Origin: an uncultured Bacteroidota bacterium
GTDB lineage: Bacteria > Bacteroidota > Bacteroidia > Chitinophagales > Chitinophagaceae
Reading direction: 5' to 3'
Length of the DNA: 64,000 nucleotides
NCBI GenBank assembly: GCA_903882805.1
Contig: CAIRYK010000053.1
Location: forward strand, 1-64,000
Below the pieces are notes generated by a model that was not told the origin of the DNA, searched no databases, and saw only the letters and a program-made list of their open reading frames with translations. A program made the position numbers and the translations under genes. Positions 1 to 7,874 of the stretch are shown here, piece by piece. The first letter of the stretch is position 1. The number at the start of each line of letters is the position of its first letter.

Positions 1-16
1 ATTGCCTATTCACATT

Positions 17-100
17 CAACCCATTCTGGGTTGGAGTGTTGGGAATTCCTTACCCCGGGATACTCCCGGGGCTACGCATATTAAAGCCCATTCGGGCTTT
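17..100. repeat. Cluster of three short palindromes in intergenic DNA
   Basis: Three perfect hairpins follow one another: 17-33 (arms CAACCCA/TGGGTTG), 53-71 (CCCCGGGA/TCCCGGGG, 3-nt loop) and 83-100 (AAAGCCC/GGGCTTT, 4-nt loop). No open frame explains them. They lie beyond the 3' end of the M16 homologue on the minus strand, so one may act in transcript ending, but none has a clear T-run. A row of distinct palindromes is more like the REP-type intergenic repeats seen elsewhere in this window. The rest of 1-240 shows no gene. Confidence 0.6.
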
Positions 101-240
101 TCCTCACCAGAGCAATAGCAGTTATCTTGATTGCATTTGAAGGACAAATACTAACATGTTCGTGCGTTTCATTATGCCGAGAAATGAATGTTAAATGGTT
201 TTACAGGCGTATTGCGCTTATTGTTTAAATGCTATGGCAA

Positions 241-1548
241 TTAGATAACCACTACCTCATAAAAATCTTTGGGGTCGTAGTACTTGCGGGCCAGGGCTTT
301 TAGCTCTTTGGCTGTTATGTTTTTGTAAATGTTGATGTTGTTATTAAACTGCGTTTCGGTAAAACCGTTGAGGATAAGCGTTCTCCAGCGTTGCAGAATA
401 GAGAATGGCCCATCGAGGTCGCCGAGTAAACCGCCGAGCAGGTAGTTTTTCACCAGTAGCAGTTCTTCGTCGTCGACTTCGTCCTGACACAGAATCTCCA
501 TTTCGGCATATACTTCTTTTATAGCATTTTCTACCACATCTCTACCGGTTTCGGTAGTTATGGTCATCGAGCCTCCGTTTATTTCGGGTACCAGCGAACT
601 GTATATGCCGTAAGTATAGCCTTTGTCTTCGCGAATGTTGCTCATAAGGCGCGAACCGAAATAGCCGCCAAACAAAGTATTGAGCACCACCATGGGCGTA
701 TAGTCGGGGTGATGGCGATTGGGGAATAACCTGCCTATACGTATGGCGCCCTGCACTCCGTTGGGGTCGTTTATGATCCTGTGTTCTCGTGCGGCCTTTG
801 GCGCTGCCGGAAATTCCAATAGCGGCAATTCGGTTTTATTGAGGGCTATTTTTCCAAATACATCGTTCAGATAACCCACTTCGCGCTCAGACACTTTGCC
901 GCCCATAAACACCCGTGCATTAGCCAGATTGTAGTTGCTGCGGTAGAAGGTAAGTAGATCTTCGCGCCAAATATCTTCCATTTTTTCTTTTCTCGAAAAG
1001 CGGCCGTAAGGATGATCTTCGCCAAAAAGTAAGGCATCTATTCGCTGATTAGCTACAAAATCGCACTGGCGCAGGTTGACCAGCAATTTCTGTATTGCGT
1101 TGCGCTTGTGTATTTCTACTTCGTGTTCCGGAAAGGTGGCGTCGGTTATTATCTCGAATACCATAGGCAACAGAACCGGCAAGTGGCGCGTAAGCGAATA
1201 CAGGGTTACTGTGGCATAGTCGTTGCCGGCGCTCGCCTTGAGCTGCGCGCCATAAAACTCCAGCGCCTCGTGTATCTGCTCAGATGTGTATTTCGTTGTT
1301 CCGTTGCGCAACAAAGCGGCAGTAGCCTGCGCTACCGATGCTTTTTGCTCGTACCACAATCCGGCAGGAAAAATCCAGTCGATCTGCACTACATCCTGCA
1401 CGCCGGCGTCCAGCCAGTATACGGGCAAGCCATTATCCAGCGCATGCTGATTGATAGGCGGCAGCTTATATTCAAAATCTACCGCATCGTGGATAGCGGG
1501 CGACACTTTACGATCTAATACCATGATTGTTACAGACTTTTTTACCAT
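241..1548 (-). CDS. M16-family peptidase homologue lacking the zinc motif
   Basis: The 435-residue product has the fold pattern of one M16B half (insulinase/mitochondrial processing peptidase family). The Gly-rich and Arg/Tyr segment of the C-terminal subdomain (GGYFGSRLMSNIREDKGYTYG, broken here as GGYFGSRLMSN and IREDKGYTYG) is well kept. Where active members carry HxxEH just before a conserved NGT/KGT step, this protein reads QATAALLRNGT (about residues 74-84), so the zinc-binding His and Glu are gone. Such subunits normally pair with an active M16 partner in a heterodimer; none is adjacent inside the window, though it could lie beyond position 1 or be encoded elsewhere. There is no signal peptide, so it is probably cytoplasmic. 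The ATG at 1548 is chosen because a TAnnTTTG box sits at 1571-1578; ATG at 1524 is an alternative. Confidence 0.85.
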   Translation of the reverse strand: MVKKSVTIMVLDRKVSPAIHDAVDFEYKLPPINQHALDNGLPVYWLDAGVQDVVQIDWIFPAGLWYEQKASVAQATAALLRNGTTKYTSEQIHEALEFYGAQLKASAGNDYATVTLYSLTRHLPVLLPMVFEIITDATFPEHEVEIHKRNAIQKLLVNLRQCDFVANQRIDALLFGEDHPYGRFSRKEKMEDIWREDLLTFYRSNYNLANARVFMGGKVSEREVGYLNDVFGKIALNKTELPLLEFPAAPKAAREHRIINDPNGVQGAIRIGRLFPNRHHPDYTPMVVLNTLFGGYFGSRLMSNIREDKGYTYGIYSSLVPEINGGSMTITTETGRDVVENAIKEVYAEMEILCQDEVDDEELLLVKNYLLGGLLGDLDGPFSILQRWRTLILNGFTETQFNNNINIYKNITAKELKALARKYYDPKDFYEVVVI

Positions 1549-1570
1549 TTGGGGCCGGTAATGGCCATTG

Positions 1571-1578
1571 CAAATATA
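1571..1578 (-). promoter_or_regulatory. Bacteroidota -7 box (TATATTTG) for the M16 homologue
   Basis: Minus-strand TATATTTG fits TAnnTTTG and lies 22 bp before the ATG at 1548. No good -33 TTTG is seen at the usual spacing. Confidence 0.45.
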
Positions 1579-1635
1579 GCGGAAAGCAACCTGATAAAGC
1601 CGCCGCTATAACAGCCTATAGCTAAAATACGTTAC

Positions 1636-2157
1636 TTATATTTCGTCGTTGATGAACAGTGCGCGCAGTTCGCCGGCATCTTCTATTTTCATTTTTCCAC
1701 CCAGTATCAACCTCAACTGCCTGCGGTGAAGCGCGCCATTGTACATCTTTTTCTCCCAGTCGGTTTCGGGTACCAGCTCAGGCACCTTGCGCGGACGGCC
1801 GTTGGGGTCGAGCGCCACAAAGGTCATATAGGCCTCGTTCGACAGGTATTTGTATTGAGCCGACAGGTCTTCGCCCCAAACCCTGAGATACACCTCCATA
1901 GATGTGTTGAACGATCGGGTGAGTTTGGCTTCAATTGTCAGCAGATTGCCCAGTTTTATGGGGTTAGAAAACGATACATTATCTACCGACGCCGTAACAA
2001 CCGGACAGTTGCAATGCTTCATAGACGATATTGCGGCTGCAATGTCCATCCAGTGCATTAGCTTACCGCCCATCAGATTGCCCAGTGTATTGGTGTCATT
2101 GGGCAACACCAGTTCAGACATGATCACCGCCGTATCCTGAGGTCTTTTAGTTTGCAT
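1636..2157 (-). CDS. Acyl-CoA thioesterase (hotdog fold, YciA/BACH type)
   Basis: The 173-residue protein matches the acyl-CoA hydrolase family that splits acyl-CoA to free acid and CoA. The diagnostic start is present: SELVLPNDTNTLGNLMGGKLMHWMD, cited here by its parts LPNDTNTLGNLMGG and HWMDIAA, with the Asn/Asp of the hotdog active site, followed by VTASVDNVSF. The frame is open to 2220, but the ATG at 2157 starts the family-like sequence MQTKRPQDTAV, and a TAnnTTTG box at 2184-2191 lies inside the longer version; I therefore use 2157. The C-terminal 30 residues after the hotdog core are charged and not recognised. The substrate chain length cannot be read from sequence. It stands alone between two unrelated genes. 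Confidence 0.88.
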   Translation of the reverse strand: MQTKRPQDTAVIMSELVLPNDTNTLGNLMGGKLMHWMDIAAAISSMKHCNCPVVTASVDNVSFSNPIKLGNLLTIEAKLTRSFNTSMEVYLRVWGEDLSAQYKYLSNEAYMTFVALDPNGRPRKVPELVPETDWEKKMYNGALHRRQLRLILGGKMKIEDAGELRALFINDEI

Positions 2158-2183
2158 AAATAGTGTTTCAGATGTTTGAACCG

Positions 2184-2191
2184 CAAAATTA
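2184..2191 (-). promoter_or_regulatory. -7 box (TAATTTTG) for the thioesterase gene
   Basis: Minus-strand TAATTTTG fits TAnnTTTG, 26 bp before the ATG at 2157. It sits inside the longer reading frame and supports the shorter start. Confidence 0.5.
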
Positions 2192-2401
2192 CGTGGATTA
2201 AGCCGTAATAGCGCGAACACTATGCAATGTGCGCTTTAAACCCGACAAATATTACCGCTACATGGCGAGTTTGCGGCGCTATACTCAAAAGCAGCTTGCA
2301 GAAATAGTAATAAATGCCACAGCATCAGGTATTTCAGGCATACATCTTTTTTGTTTGTGTAGGTTATAGCCGTTATTTGCAGTAGTAAAGCCGCATATGC
2401 T

Positions 2402-3085
2402 ATGACAAGAAAGGAACGCTACCAGGGTATAATAGAATGGTTTAAGCAAAACATGCCCAATGCTGAAACGGAACTACACTACACCAATCCGTACGAGCTG
2501 CTGGTGGCGGTAATACTGTCGGCGCAGTGTACCGATAAGCGCGTGAACATAGTGACGCCCAAGTTGTTCGAACGTTTTCCAGGTCCGGAAAGCCTTGCCA
2601 TGGCTGAGTTTGAGGATGTAGAGCCGCTGGTGCGCAGCGTAACGTTTGCCAACAACAAATCGCGCCACCTGATAGGCATGGCCAAATTGCTGATGGAACG
2701 CTTTGGCGGCGAAGTGCCCGACAATATAGAAGACCTGGTGTTGCTGCCGGGCGTAGGTCGCAAAACCGCCAATGTTATAGTGTCGGTGGTGTTTCACAAA
2801 CCCGGCATGGCAGTAGATACGCATGTGTTCCGGGTGTCGGCGCGAATAGGACTGACGCTCAAAGCCAAGACGCCGCTACAGGCCGAAGAACAACTGGTGG
2901 CCAACATACCAGCCGACCTGCTGCCCATAGCCCACCACTGGCTCATACTGCATGGCCGGTATACTTGCATTGCCCGCAAGCCCAAGTGCGCTACCTGCGG
3001 CCTGCAACAGTGGTGCAAATACTATGCTACCGATATGAAGCATTTAGCCCAAAAACAAACCCCAACTACAGAGGATAAAAACTAA
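2402..3085 (+). CDS. nth: Endonuclease III (DNA glycosylase/AP lyase)
   Basis: The 227-residue product is a complete base-excision-repair glycosylase that removes oxidised pyrimidines and nicks abasic sites. The helix-hairpin-helix is LPGVGRKTANVIV (residues 115-127) with catalytic Lys121, and the catalytic Asp139 is in AVDTHVFRVS. The iron-sulfur loop is complete: Cys189, Cys196, Cys199 and Cys205 in C-x6-C-x2-C-x5-C spacing. Length is slightly above the 211 residues of the E. coli enzyme, with a short polar C-terminal tail. Its TAA (3083-3085) overlaps the stop codon of the convergent T9SS gene by four bases. No convincing promoter box is seen just upstream. Confidence 0.97.
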   Translation: MTRKERYQGIIEWFKQNMPNAETELHYTNPYELLVAVILSAQCTDKRVNIVTPKLFERFPGPESLAMAEFEDVEPLVRSVTFANNKSRHLIGMAKLLMERFGGEVPDNIEDLVLLPGVGRKTANVIVSVVFHKPGMAVDTHVFRVSARIGLTLKAKTPLQAEEQLVANIPADLLPIAHHWLILHGRYTCIARKPKCATCGLQQWCKYYATDMKHLAQKQTPTTEDKN

Positions 3086-5046
3086 TGCTGCACCTGCAGT
3101 AAGCGCGTGGTAACTCCGGCCGCTGTTTGCACCCAGATAGTGTATATACCCGCGGGCCATTCTACTATAGGCAGCTCTACAGTGTTGTTGCCGGTAGCGG
3201 CGGCATCTATCGTTTTTTGCATCATAGCCTGCCCCAGCATATTGTAGCAGGCTACCATGGCTTTGCCCGGTTGAAACGCATTGAAAACCAATACCGCCTT
3301 TTCGCTTGCCGGATTGGGATATAACACTATTCCACCGGTAGTGTTTTGCTCCTTTGCAATGCCTGCGGCAATTGGCTGTAGGTCGAAATTCTGTGTATTA
3401 AGCACGTTTCCGGTTACGCTATCTATAAGCGCAGCTATCACGTGTATTTTACTCTTGTTCCACCTTGGCTCAAGGGTTAAGGTATGGCTGGCATAGTAGG
3501 TGTCGCCCACATTCATTGCAGGCGGCAACAGGCCTGTTACCCCTTTTACTGTAGGCGATATAATGCGGGCTACATGGTTGTATTGCATTTGTGTTGCTAC
3601 AATAGGGTCGGTGGCGGCATTATAGTCAAATCCGCCGCCGGTAAAGGGTATATTGCGGGTACGGTAGCTGTAATTGTTGGCCTGATTCCAGTCGGCGCTA
3701 ATACCGGTAACCGAATCTTCGGTTACAATAAATGCCAGCGCTGCATGATTTATCTCCACTGCGGGCCGCACTTCGGTGTATATGGTCAGCGAGCCGTCTG
3801 GCGCCAGCGAGCCTGTGGCATTGATATCGGCAAAACCGAAAGCGGCAGTAAAATCTGTATTGGCCGCTGCAAAGTTGATAGGGTCGTCCATTACGCGCCT
3901 GTCTATCCACACATTTGGATAATCGCCTATTCGCAAAGAAAACCACGAATCGTAGGGAGTCACCTGCATAGGGTCGGTATTGTGTACGGCAACGCGGCTT
4001 ATGCCGCCACCCCACAGGGTTTGTAGCGAATCCATGTACACCTTACCTCTTACACACCAGCCGCACCACACCCCGGTAGCCTCCTCTATGAGCGGCTTTT
4101 TAAGCGGCATAAAAGGTACAACAGTTAGTATGCAGCTGGCGGCAGTATCGTTTGTATGGTTGGTATCGCCAGCATCTGTTACCCATACCCGCAATGGATA
4201 GTCGCCGGGGGCGCCGGGCAGTATTACAGGGTCGGGTAAGGTAAATGTTTGTGTGGTAAATGGCGCAATAGTTACCGGACCTATGGTAGTGGTGACAATA
4301 GCGCCGCTGTTAAACTGGTAGCCCACCATAAACTCAGCTATGTAGTTGCCGCCATTGTTGGCTACTGTAGCCTTTAGCGGTATAGCGCCACCGGGCAATC
4401 CGTAATTCTTATAGCTACCGCTTGCTGGTTCAACAGCGCCAATACTTATATCTTCCCGCGGCGGCATAAATACGCTAATATCGTCTATGCCAATACCATA
4501 GGCCCAGCCGGCATTGTCGCTATACCTAAAACCGATATAAACCGATGGGCGACCGGCAAAAGCAGCGAGATTGATAGTTTTATTTCTCCACCAGCCGGGG
4601 GTAGTTGCAGCGAGTGTTTCGACCTCGCGCCATGTAGCGCCCGAATCTACAGAAACCTCTATAGTTGCCCGCTCGCTATAGCCGGCAAATGTCATATTGA
4701 GGAAGCAACAGGAAAAAGACAAGAAGGGATTGGTGATTGCCGACAAATCGACCGGAGGCATTACGAGAAACGAATTGGTATTGTCGGAGCCTGTAGAGCG
4801 GTCGTCGTTTACAGCAAGGAAGCGCGTATGCGGCGACATTTTAAAGTTTATAGAACCGAGTATGTGATTATCGCCGGAGTTCCAGCCATTCAGATAGTCG
4901 GGGCCAACTGTATTTACCGACTGGTTCCAGCCGGCAGGCAGCGCCAGCCCTGCAGTGGTTTCAAAGTCTTCGGCAAAGATCACCTGCGCACCGGCATTGG
5001 CAGCCGATACGAAGCAAAGAAGGAAAGCCAGAATTACTTTTTTCAT
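3082..5046 (-). CDS. T9SS-exported Omp28-like protein with CGWC thiol motif
   Basis: A 654-residue secreted protein. A signal peptide (about 1-20, ending AGA-Q) is followed by a jelly-roll adhesin-type domain (about 22-195, FAEDFETT start, DDISVF end), an Ig/CARDB-like region (about 200-310) and an Omp28-related domain that contains a thioredoxin-like Cys328-Gly-Trp-Cys331 in the context EATGVWCGWCVRG. The C-terminal ~75 residues (VLYPNPASEK... PAGIYTIWVQ) are a type A T9SS sorting domain, so the product should be moved across the outer membrane and anchored or released. The neighbour at 5180-7216 is a paralogue in the same orientation, so the pair probably arose by duplication. A thiol-disulfide or metal role is suggested by CGWC but unproven. 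Confidence 0.9.
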   Translation of the reverse strand: MKKVILAFLLCFVSAANAGAQVIFAEDFETTAGLALPAGWNQSVNTVGPDYLNGWNSGDNHILGSINFKMSPHTRFLAVNDDRSTGSDNTNSFLVMPPVDLSAITNPFLSFSCCFLNMTFAGYSERATIEVSVDSGATWREVETLAATTPGWWRNKTINLAAFAGRPSVYIGFRYSDNAGWAYGIGIDDISVFMPPREDISIGAVEPASGSYKNYGLPGGAIPLKATVANNGGNYIAEFMVGYQFNSGAIVTTTIGPVTIAPFTTQTFTLPDPVILPGAPGDYPLRVWVTDAGDTNHTNDTAASCILTVVPFMPLKKPLIEEATGVWCGWCVRGKVYMDSLQTLWGGGISRVAVHNTDPMQVTPYDSWFSLRIGDYPNVWIDRRVMDDPINFAAANTDFTAAFGFADINATGSLAPDGSLTIYTEVRPAVEINHAALAFIVTEDSVTGISADWNQANNYSYRTRNIPFTGGGFDYNAATDPIVATQMQYNHVARIISPTVKGVTGLLPPAMNVGDTYYASHTLTLEPRWNKSKIHVIAALIDSVTGNVLNTQNFDLQPIAAGIAKEQNTTGGIVLYPNPASEKAVLVFNAFQPGKAMVACYNMLGQAMMQKTIDAAATGNNTVELPIVEWPAGIYTIWVQTAAGVTTRLLQVQH

Positions 5047-5108
5047 GCCGCAGGATTTATTACTGCAAATTAACGAATTATCAGGTACAAGAATTGAGCC
5101 GGACTGCT

Positions 5109-5150
5109 TAAAAACACAAAGGGCCGTTCCGGTGAGGAACAGCCCTTTGT
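5109..5150 (-). terminator. Rho-independent terminator of the 5180-7216 gene
   Basis: A 15-bp stem with one mismatch (arms 5116-5130 and 5136-5150, 5-nt loop) is followed on the minus strand by TGTTTTTA. It starts 30 bp after the stop codon and separates the two Omp28-like genes, so each probably has its own transcript. Confidence 0.85.
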
Positions 5151-5179
5151 AAGAACTATATAAGCAATATTATTGCTGA

Positions 5180-7216
5180 TTATCTAACAACTGAAAGTTG
5201 CTGAGTCAGTTTGCCTGTTTCTGTAGTAACTACAACGTGGTAGATACCAGCAGCCAAACCTGAAGTAGCAAAGTTGATCTGGTGGTTGCCAGCTGTCATT
5301 TGCTCAGCTTCGTTGCTGATAACTTCGCGACCGATAGCGTCGATTACAGTGAACTGTACTTTAGAAGCGCTGTTCAAAGTAAACTGTACATGAGCGTCAG
5401 CAGTAGCTGGGTTAGGATAAACCTTCATTTCAGCGATACCAGCTTTAACATCAGATACGCCAACAACTGGGATAAATGTGAAACCAGGAGCTGTAGTAGA
5501 AGTTACGCAGTTCAGGATGTTACCATAAGTTGGGCTTGTTGGGTTGTTGTCGATGAACATAGCTACGAAACGCAATTTGCTTGCTACCCAAGTAGATGGG
5601 ATAGTAATAGCAGCGAAATCGTAAGTGTACAAATGACCAACATGCAGGTGACTTGGCAAGCTACCAGCAACACCATTTGGAGTTGTAGTCAGGTCAGCTG
5701 GCAAAGTTGTACGTGCAACGAATGGGAATTCAATACCAGAGATATCTGTAGGCAAAGTGTTGAAGTTATAGCCTATAGTCTTCATGGTAGTGCTGTTACC
5801 TAGACCGCCAACTGCATAGTAGTTGTGCTGCAACCAGCCGCTACCAGTACCAGTAACTGCATCTTCAGTAACGATCAACTCAAGACGATAGTCGCCATCC
5901 ATTGTAACCGCTGGTTCCAGTTTCACTTTAGCAGTGTAGTCTGCGCCGGTGTTAGTTACAGTGATACCGATGTTTGCAAAACCGAACAGGTTGTGGTCTG
6001 TAGCATAATCCTGGAAGCAACCGCTTGGGTCGTTTGTTTTACGACGGTCAACAACCATTGAAGGATAGCCGCTTACCAGATTGCCCATAAGGCCATCATA
6101 CTTGGTAGCTGCTGTAGTAGCAGATGCCATTGGGTCGCCGTTGTGAACAGAGATAACTGCTACATCGTTTGGATGAGCTCTCCAAATAGAATCCATGTAA
6201 ACGATACCGCGAACGCACCAGCCGCACCATGTACCTGTTGCTTCTTCGAAAGAGATGATTTTCTTTGGCATGAACGGAACGCCGATGATAGCTGTAGTCA
6301 GCGTATCGTTAGCGAAGTTAGTTTCGCCCGCTACTGTAGCAGAAATCACAACTGGTTTCTGACCAACTGTAGCTACGTTGTAAGGAGTAGAGAAGCTGAA
6401 AGTGCCTGTACCCATTGCTGGAACACTTACAGATATTGTGTTTGATACTACCGCTCCTGTACCTACTTTGTAAGTAGCTGTGATAGAAGAGATAGGCGCG
6501 CTACCATAGTTGGTAATTGTACCGCCGAAAGTAGCGTTGCTGCCTGTAAGGAAATAATCGTTTACAGCGCCGGCAACCGGAGTAACTGAAGTAAGCGCAA
6601 CGTCGTTTGCAACCTGTCCGTAAACAAGGATGTTATCAACTGCAACGCCGATGATACCTGCAGTAGAAGTTGTTCCGCCACCTTGGTCAGCATAGCAGAA
6701 ACGGAGCTTCATGTTTGCAGTAGCAGATACTGAAGAAAGATTTACAAACTGAGTAGCCCAGTCGGTAACGCTTGTAGAGAAACCAGGAACGCTATCCAGG
6801 AAGTTGTAGAAAGTACCGCCGTCTGATGATATTTCTACCCATGCCTGCTCGTGTGGTTTTGTACCCGAGTTCAACCAGGCGTGGATGTAGAACCAATCAT
6901 ATGCAAGATAAGGATTGGTAACGCCTACCAGACTGAAAGTTGGAGACACCATGTTAGCCGGATTGTTTTTGGCGTGGTTAGCGTCGTCTACTACGGCATA
7001 GGTAGTGTGGGGAGTGATAGAATACAAAGGCCAGTTCAGAACGCCTGAATTGGTTACCCAACCCTGGCCACCGCCAACAGTTGTCATTGACCAACCTGTA
7101 GGAAGCCCAGGTATTGCTGCAGATTCGAAATTTTGCGACAGCGCTATAGTTTGGGCTGTTGCTAGCTGCGTCAGTCCAAAACATGCGAATGTCAAGGCGA
7201 GTAAAGTCTTTTTCAT
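5180..7216 (-). CDS. T9SS-exported Omp28-like protein, paralogue of its neighbour
   Basis: A 678-residue secreted protein with the same layout as the 3082-5046 product: signal peptide (1-21, ending ATAQ), jelly-roll domain (about 24-200, DNILVYG end), Ig-like linker (about 205-310), Omp28-like domain with Cys331-Gly-Trp-Cys334 (TGTWCGWCVRG), and a type A T9SS sorting domain (MKVYPNPATADAHVQF... SGLAAGIYHVVVTT). The codons lean strongly to GTA/GTT, GCT and ACT, unlike the GC-ending codons of its paralogue and like those of the ribosomal genes in this window. That suggests high expression. It has its own terminator. The catalytic or binding role is unknown; CGWC suggests thiol chemistry. Confidence 0.9.
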   Translation of the reverse strand: MKKTLLALTFACFGLTQLATAQTIALSQNFESAAIPGLPTGWSMTTVGGGQGWVTNSGVLNWPLYSITPHTTYAVVDDANHAKNNPANMVSPTFSLVGVTNPYLAYDWFYIHAWLNSGTKPHEQAWVEISSDGGTFYNFLDSVPGFSTSVTDWATQFVNLSSVSATANMKLRFCYADQGGGTTSTAGIIGVAVDNILVYGQVANDVALTSVTPVAGAVNDYFLTGSNATFGGTITNYGSAPISSITATYKVGTGAVVSNTISVSVPAMGTGTFSFSTPYNVATVGQKPVVISATVAGETNFANDTLTTAIIGVPFMPKKIISFEEATGTWCGWCVRGIVYMDSIWRAHPNDVAVISVHNGDPMASATTAATKYDGLMGNLVSGYPSMVVDRRKTNDPSGCFQDYATDHNLFGFANIGITVTNTGADYTAKVKLEPAVTMDGDYRLELIVTEDAVTGTGSGWLQHNYYAVGGLGNSTTMKTIGYNFNTLPTDISGIEFPFVARTTLPADLTTTPNGVAGSLPSHLHVGHLYTYDFAAITIPSTWVASKLRFVAMFIDNNPTSPTYGNILNCVTSTTAPGFTFIPVVGVSDVKAGIAEMKVYPNPATADAHVQFTLNSASKVQFTVIDAIGREVISNEAEQMTAGNHQINFATSGLAAGIYHVVVTTETGKLTQQLSVVR

Positions 7217-7847
7217 TTTTGTTGTTTTTGTTTTAATATAAATTTGTTAAGAACGGCAATTAAGACTTACGAAATTAGGGAAAAATCGTATCCAACAAAT
7301 GATTTTATAGAAATTTATTTTTTTAATGCTTTTGTTGGCTTTTTGAGCTTAAGGTGGAGATTAGCAATACCCAAAACTACTGCTTGCATCAAATATGTAG
7401 TACAGACCGCTCTTTGGCCCTTTTAGTGAATAATATTTAACTTTCGATTAATTTTCGCTTACGAATTTGAGCATTTTTTGTGCCAATAGGTAATAACTAG
7501 TTTTGGTATTACGCCAATTGGGTCTTGATCGATTTGCTGGATAATATTATTTTCGAAGAGGTCGGTGATAGCGGTTGCTAAAGAATTTCGCTATTAAAGC
7601 ATAATCGCCTCTAGGATGTGCTGGTCCTAAAGAACAAAGTGCAACACAATCTGTTTTATTGGCCGTGTTTTTTGAACAAAAGCCATGGACTGCACATGTT
7701 TTTCTGCAAATAAAAATGACGTTTAGGCATAATTGGGTAGTTCTATTTGGTAACGTTGCAATAACTTCAAGGAGTCTCCGCCACGCGCCACTGTTAGCAA
7801 AATGCAAATCACCCGCGGCGGGTGAAGGGACGGCACAATAGCGCAGG
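7217..7847. other. AT-rich intergenic region without a supported gene
   Basis: About 630 bp between the divergent Omp28-like and barrel genes. The first half is very AT-rich, as expected of promoters for the leftward gene, but I find no TAnnTTTG box for it. Frames at 7547-7864 show no family signature and no coding bias. A perfect palindrome CACCCGC-G-GCGGGTG lies at 7810-7824, 23 bp before the -7 box of the rightward gene. Confidence 0.6.
7810..7824. promoter_or_regulatory. Palindrome upstream of the barrel-protein promoter
   Basis: CACCCGC and GCGGGTG flank one G, giving a 15-bp perfect palindrome. It is placed around -45 to -30 relative to the inferred start, where an activator or repressor could bind. 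The role is a guess from position alone. Confidence 0.35.
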
Positions 7848-7855
7848 TACTTTTG
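7848..7855 (+). promoter_or_regulatory. -7 box (TACTTTTG) for the barrel-protein gene
   Basis: TACTTTTG fits TAnnTTTG and lies 19 bp before the ATG at 7875, implying a leader of about a dozen bases. No clear -33 element. Confidence 0.55.
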
Positions 7856-7874
7856 CCCTATCAACTATACAACT

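Noticed and set aside
7547-7864. 105-codon minus-strand frame in the 7.2-7.85 kb gap
   Set aside because: It covers the promoter of the barrel gene and includes a palindrome; its sequence has no recognisable family.
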